Source: an uncultured Collinsella sp. (lineage in GTDB: Bacteria > Actinomycetota > Coriobacteriia > Coriobacteriales > Coriobacteriaceae). Taken from it: a DNA stretch of 20,696 nt. A program made the translations under genes and the position numbers. How positions within the stretch are numbered: position 1 is the first letter of the stretch; each line of letters opens with the position of its first letter. This document shows, in pieces, positions 14,454 through 20,696 of the stretch. The notes under the pieces are model-generated. The model had not been told where the DNA came from. It was given only the letters and a program-made list of their open reading frames with translations, and did not search any database. Where the stretch lies: the NCBI GenBank assembly GCA_902490095.1, contig CABUCQ010000029.1:1-20696 (forward strand), read 5' to 3'.

Positions 14454-15999
14454 ATGGCGAACAACCATACCGCGGGCGCTGCCGCCCGCACCTTCGCGCC
14501 CAGCGAGCTTTGCCAGCGTATGCTGGCCAAAACCAGCAAGGGCACCTGCGGTCCCTGCATCCTGTATCTTGAGGATGGGACCATTTTTTATGGACGTGCA
14601 TGCGGCGCCGAGGGCACCGCGACCGGCGAAGTTTGCTTCAACACCTCGCTCGAGGGCTACTTTGAGGTCATGACCGACCCGAGTTATGCCGGCCAAATCG
14701 TAACCATGACCTATCCGCAGATCGGCAACTACGGTATCGACGAGACCGACGTCCAGTCGGCCTTCCCTGGTGACGCCGCGCGCCCTGCGAGCGCTCCGGC
14801 CATGCGCGGCATGATTGTTCGCGACATGTGCGCCACGCCTTCCAACTGGCGCTCGGCCGTCAGCGTGCCGGAGTATCTGCGTGCCCACGGTATCGTTGCC
14901 ATCGAGGGCGTCGATACCCGCGCCCTGGTGCGCCACCTGCGCGACAACGGTTCCAAAATGGGCATTATCTCGACCGAGATCTTCGACGTCGACGAGCTTG
15001 CCGGGCGTCTGGCCGCAGCACCCACGCTGGTGGGCGAGAACCTGGTCAAGACCGTGAGCTGCCCCGAGCTTCACGAGTTTGCAGCCGCCGACCTGCCCGC
15101 TACGCATGACTTTGCGCTCGCATCTGCCGCTCCTGCCCGCCACAAAGTGGTCGCCTACGACTGCGGTGTGAAGCGCGGCATTCTGGAGGGGCTGGTCCGC
15201 GCCGGCTGCGACCTTACCGTCGTGCCGTGGGACACGCCTGCCCAGCAGGTGCTCGACATGAATCCCGACGGTGTCTTTTTGTCCAATGGTCCCGGCGACC
15301 CCGACGCCGTGGTGGAGACCTACGAGCAGGTGCAGCAGCTGATCGGCAAGGTGCCGGTCTTTGGTATTTGTCTTGGTCACCAGATGATCAACCTGGCCTG
15401 CGGCGCTCAGATGGAAAAGCTTAAGTTCGGTCACCGCGGTGGCAACCAGCCGGTCATGAACCTGGTAAGCCGTCGCGTGGAGATTACCGCGCAAAACCAT
15501 GGCTTTGGTCTGCTGTTCCCCAGCTTGGGCAAGCTTGTCCCCGAGCTTTCCGGCGGCGAGACCGAGCATGCGGCCGATGGGGATCTGCGCGTCTGGGTGC
15601 GCCGCGGCATCGCGCCAGTCGTGATGAACGAGCGCTTCGGCCGCATTCGCCTGACGCATGTGAACCTCAACGACGGCACCGCCGAGGGCATCCAGCTGCT
15701 CGACGCACCGTGCTTCTCGGTCCAGTACCACCCCGAGGGGTCGCATTCGCCTGACACATGTGAACCTCAACGACGGCACCGCCGAGGGCATCCAGCTGCT
15801 CGACGCGCCGTGCTTCTCGGTGCAGTACCACCCCGAGGCCTCGCCCGGACCCACCGATGCCCACTATCTCTTTACTGCCTTTACGCGACTCATGGACGGC
15901 GAGGAGAACTACCTGGACATCGACACCGCGAAGGACCGCCTGCAGGGCTGGAACTTTGCCGACAATGGTTCCGCTGCGACCGAGACCGAGGAGAACTAA
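14454..15999 (+). pseudogene. carA: Carbamoyl phosphate synthase small subunit gene, frameshifted by a 100-nt duplication
   Basis: CarA is the glutaminase subunit; it releases ammonia from glutamine for CarB. As written, the frame from ATG 14454 is correct through E428, then a 100-nt tandem duplication (15642-15841) shifts it by +1, and the C-terminus is in another frame ending at 15999. Without the duplication the protein would have 481 residues. Visible motifs: SLEGYFEVMTDPSYAGQIV, MRGMIVRD, VAYDCGVKRGIL, LSNGPGDPDAV, the nucleophile C306 in FGICLGHQ, FGHRGGNQPV, ITAQNHGF, and H426 and E428 in QYHPE. It is longer than most CarA (360-380): extra residues at the N-terminus (about 1-35) and an insert around 353-395. 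AAGGAG precedes the ATG. All evidence points to a live gene misassembled. Confidence 0.9.
15642..15841 (+). repeat. 100-nt tandem duplication inside carA
   Basis: 15642-15738 and 15742-15838 match at 94 of 97 bases. The three differences (15656 G/A, 15707 A/G, 15722 C/G) all fall on third codon positions and are silent. The period of exactly 100 shifts the frame by +1. Confidence 0.97.
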
Positions 16000-16000
16000 C

Positions 16001-19315
<3,315 letters not shown>

Positions 19316-19327
19316 TGTGACCTGGTC

Positions 19328-19412
19328 GGCCGGGGCGGCAGCCGGACACTTTCTCTCGGAAACTGGGCTTCGCGAAGTTTTCCGAGAGAAAGGTTCGCCT
19401 CCCGCCCCGGCC
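19328..19412. repeat. Large two-part palindrome after carB
   Basis: The outer stem is GGCCGGGGCGG (19328-19338) with CCGCCCCGGCC (19402-19412), 11 bp and perfect. The inner stem is 19349-19362 with 19379-19392, 14 bp and perfect. They are separated by internal loops of 10 and 9 bases. The carB stop is 13 bases upstream. It has no T-run. Confidence 0.85.
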
Positions 19413-19466
19413 TGCGGTGACTTGGCCGCACCGTGTGCTGCCGAAGGGGCTTTGCGCGATGACTAG

Positions 19467-19536
19467 GGCTGAATAAAAAGTGAGCGTGGGATCCACCGTT
19501 CGTTCGAACGGCGGATCCCACGTTAATATTTCAGCC
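19467..19536. repeat. Second palindrome of the carB-purE gap, terminator-like
   Basis: The inner stem 19485-19502 pairs with 19505-19522 (17 of 18 bp). The outer stem GGCTGAA (19467-19473) pairs with TTCAGCC (19530-19536). A T-rich TTAATATTT follows the inner stem on the plus strand, and a TTTTTATT follows on the minus strand, so it could terminate transcription from either side. Confidence 0.8.
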
Positions 19537-19562
19537 AACGTACGTCATGGCAATTCCCGGTA

Positions 19563-19667
19563 GGTCGCAGGGCGCTTCGCGGGCGGGCCAGGCTTTATCT
19601 GAACGACTTTGCGAAGCAACCGGAGTGAAGATAAAGCCTGGCCCGCCCGCGAAGCGCCACAAAGACC
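19563..19667. repeat. Third palindrome of the carB-purE gap: perfect 30-bp stem
   Basis: Bases 19571-19600 are the exact reverse complement of 19629-19658. The 28-base loop holds a small hairpin TTGC-GAA-GCAA (19609-19619). GGTC (19563-19566) and GACC (19664-19667) can pair outside. Its sequence is unrelated to the two palindromes before it. It ends 18 bases before the likely purE -10 box. Confidence 0.9.
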
Positions 19668-19684
19668 GCAGGGACGGGAGCAGC

Positions 19685-19702
19685 TATACTACTCTCAGTA
19701 GT
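19685..19702 (+). promoter_or_regulatory. Possible purE -10 box with overlapping inverted repeat
   Basis: A -10-like TATACT (19685-19690) has only a weak -35 (AAGACC, 19662-19667) 17 bases upstream. ACTACT (19688-19693) and AGTAGT (19697-19702) are inverted around CTC and overlap the -10 and the likely start point, so they might be an operator. Confidence 0.4.
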
Positions 19703-19753
19703 TAAGGGTCGCGGATCCGCCGCGTCACCGCTCTCAACAGGAGGTCTTTGTTT

Positions 19754-20218
19754 ATGGCAGATCAGAAGCCGGTTGTCGGGATCATCATGGGTTCCAAGTC
19801 CGATCTGGGCGTTATGGAAGGCTGCACCGTCGAGCTCGAGGCGCTTGGTGTGCCCTATGAGCTCGTCATTGCGAGCGCACACCGCACGCCGGCGAAGGTC
19901 CACGAGTGGGCCTCGACTGCTGCCGATCGCGGTATCAAAGTGATTATCGCCGCCGCCGGCAAGGCTGCTCACCTGGGTGGTGTCGTGGCTGCCTTTACGC
20001 CGCTGCCGGTTATCGGCGTGCCTATGAAGACAAGTGACCTGGGCGGTATGGATTCGCTGCTGTCGATGGTGCAGATGCCTTCGGGTGTGCCCGTGGCCTG
20101 CGTTGCCATCAATGGCGCCAAGAATGCCGCCATCTACGCTACACAGATTCTAGGCGCCTGCGACCCCGAGTATCGCAAGGTTATCGAGAAGATGAAGCAG
20201 GAGATGGCCGACGCCTAG
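19754..20218 (+). CDS. purE: N5-carboxyaminoimidazole ribonucleotide mutase (PurE, class I-like)
   Basis: 154 residues, normal for the short bacterial PurE. It converts N5-CAIR to CAIR in purine synthesis, or carboxylates AIR directly in the class II form. The motifs GSKSD (13-17) and SAHRTP (41-46, catalytic His43) are present, followed by IAAAGKAAHLGGVVAAFT and PMPSG-like VQMPSGVPVACVAI. The start is ATG at 19754 with AGGAGG 9 bases before it; an in-frame TTG two codons upstream is less likely. PurK, its partner in the class I route, is not in the window. A sortase-like gene follows 35 bases later, perhaps on the same transcript. Confidence 0.95.
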   Translation: MADQKPVVGIIMGSKSDLGVMEGCTVELEALGVPYELVIASAHRTPAKVHEWASTAADRGIKVIIAAAGKAAHLGGVVAAFTPLPVIGVPMKTSDLGGMDSLLSMVQMPSGVPVACVAINGAKNAAIYATQILGACDPEYRKVIEKMKQEMADA

Positions 20219-20253
20219 GCGTTCCGCCGTTTCACCGCAGTATAAGGAGAGCC

Positions 20254-20696
20254 ATGTCCGACTATCAGGGAAAACGATTCAAGGCTTCTCAGATTCCCGA
20301 TCCGTCGAAGCCGGGTGCTGCCCATGCGGCGCAGCAGGGTCGGACATCCTCTCCTCAGCAGCCGCGCGCGCCGCGCCCCGTGACGCCGGCGACGCATCGT
20401 CGACAGGACGCGCCAGCCGCATATCGACCTTCATCTTATAGCAACGCTAAAAAGCCGCCCCGGGCTTCATCGCATGCCGCGCCGTCGGATTACACCGAGC
20501 CGCCGCGCAAAAAGCGTCGCTCCATTATTCCCATTCTGCTCATCATCATCGGCATCGGCCTGATTGTCGCCGCCGCTGCCATCTTTATCAACGCGCAGAT
20601 TGGCTATAAGCAGGCAAGCGATTCGTACCAGAAAATCGAGAAGCAATATGTAAGCGATAAGGACGCCAGCGGCGTGCCGATTATCGACTTCGATGC
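20254..20696 (+). CDS. Sortase B-like membrane protein, N-terminal part (cut by window end)
   Basis: 147 codons are visible, open to the window end. ATG at 20254 has AAGGAG 4 bases upstream. Residues 1-88 are a long cytosolic region rich in P, A, S, Q and R, ending with the basic RKKRR; residues 90-113 form one membrane helix (SIIPILLIIIGIGLIVAAAAI). After it comes a helical stretch and then DASGVPIIDFD, which resembles the 'G-x-P-x-VDFdaL' start of class B sortase catalytic domains. Class B sortases are transpeptidases that attach proteins to the cell wall or build pili. The catalytic His, Cys and Arg lie beyond the window, so the call rests on the N-terminal layout. The proline-rich cytosolic part is longer than usual. 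Confidence 0.6.
   Translation, partial: MSDYQGKRFKASQIPDPSKPGAAHAAQQGRTSSPQQPRAPRPVTPATHRRQDAPAAYRPSSYSNAKKPPRASSHAAPSDYTEPPRKKRRSIIPILLIIIGIGLIVAAAAIFINAQIGYKQASDSYQKIEKQYVSDKDASGVPIIDFD

Noticed and set aside
15642..15841. CRISPR or regulatory repeat in carA
   Set aside because: There are only two abutting copies of coding sequence with no spacer.

Overview
The window looks like a chromosomal segment from a high-GC Gram-positive bacterium of the Coriobacteriia, most like Collinsella. This rests on protein character (CarA with extra segments, a PyrR-type hairpin over the carA ribosome binding site, a sortase B-like gene) and on GC-rich third codon positions. I inferred it by eye and ran no search.

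Layout. At 1-86 is the end of a typA-like GTPase gene, then a terminator. Two minus-strand membrane protein genes follow: a secreted or membrane bactofilin-like protein (215-1360) and a TRIC/UPF0126 channel-like protein (1468-2157). Next is a cassette of unusual make-up: a lower-GC gene for a 335-residue protein with a PD-(D/E)XK nuclease-like C-terminus (2462-3469), bracketed by two 80-bp repeats in opposite orientation (2289-2368 and 3481-3560), each itself a long palindrome. Two minus-strand serine tRNA genes (CGA and GGA anticodons) follow, each with its own terminator.

From 4263 a clear promoter drives rpsF-ssb-rpsR-rplI, closed by a terminator at 6086. Then come dnaB (6276), purA (7761), purD (9166), a Nudix ADP-ribose pyrophosphatase-like gene (10548), an ABC half-transporter (11489) and an unknown membrane-anchored protein (13281), with a strong terminator at 14253. 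carA-carB (14454-19315) follows, preceded by a PyrR-type hairpin next to the carA Shine-Dalgarno. A 438-bp gap filled by three large palindromes separates carB from purE (19754). The window ends inside a sortase B-like gene (20254).

The genes serve translation and replication (ribosomal proteins, SSB, DnaB), purine synthesis (purA, purD, purE) and carbamoyl phosphate synthesis for pyrimidines and arginine (carAB).

Two essential-type genes are broken as written. purD carries 40-nt and 16-nt tandem duplications and carA a 100-nt one, and each shifts the frame by +1. The repeat copies differ almost only at synonymous sites, so they look like two strain alleles joined end to end by an assembler rather than real decay. 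The biologically most interesting item is the palindrome-flanked nuclease-like cassette.
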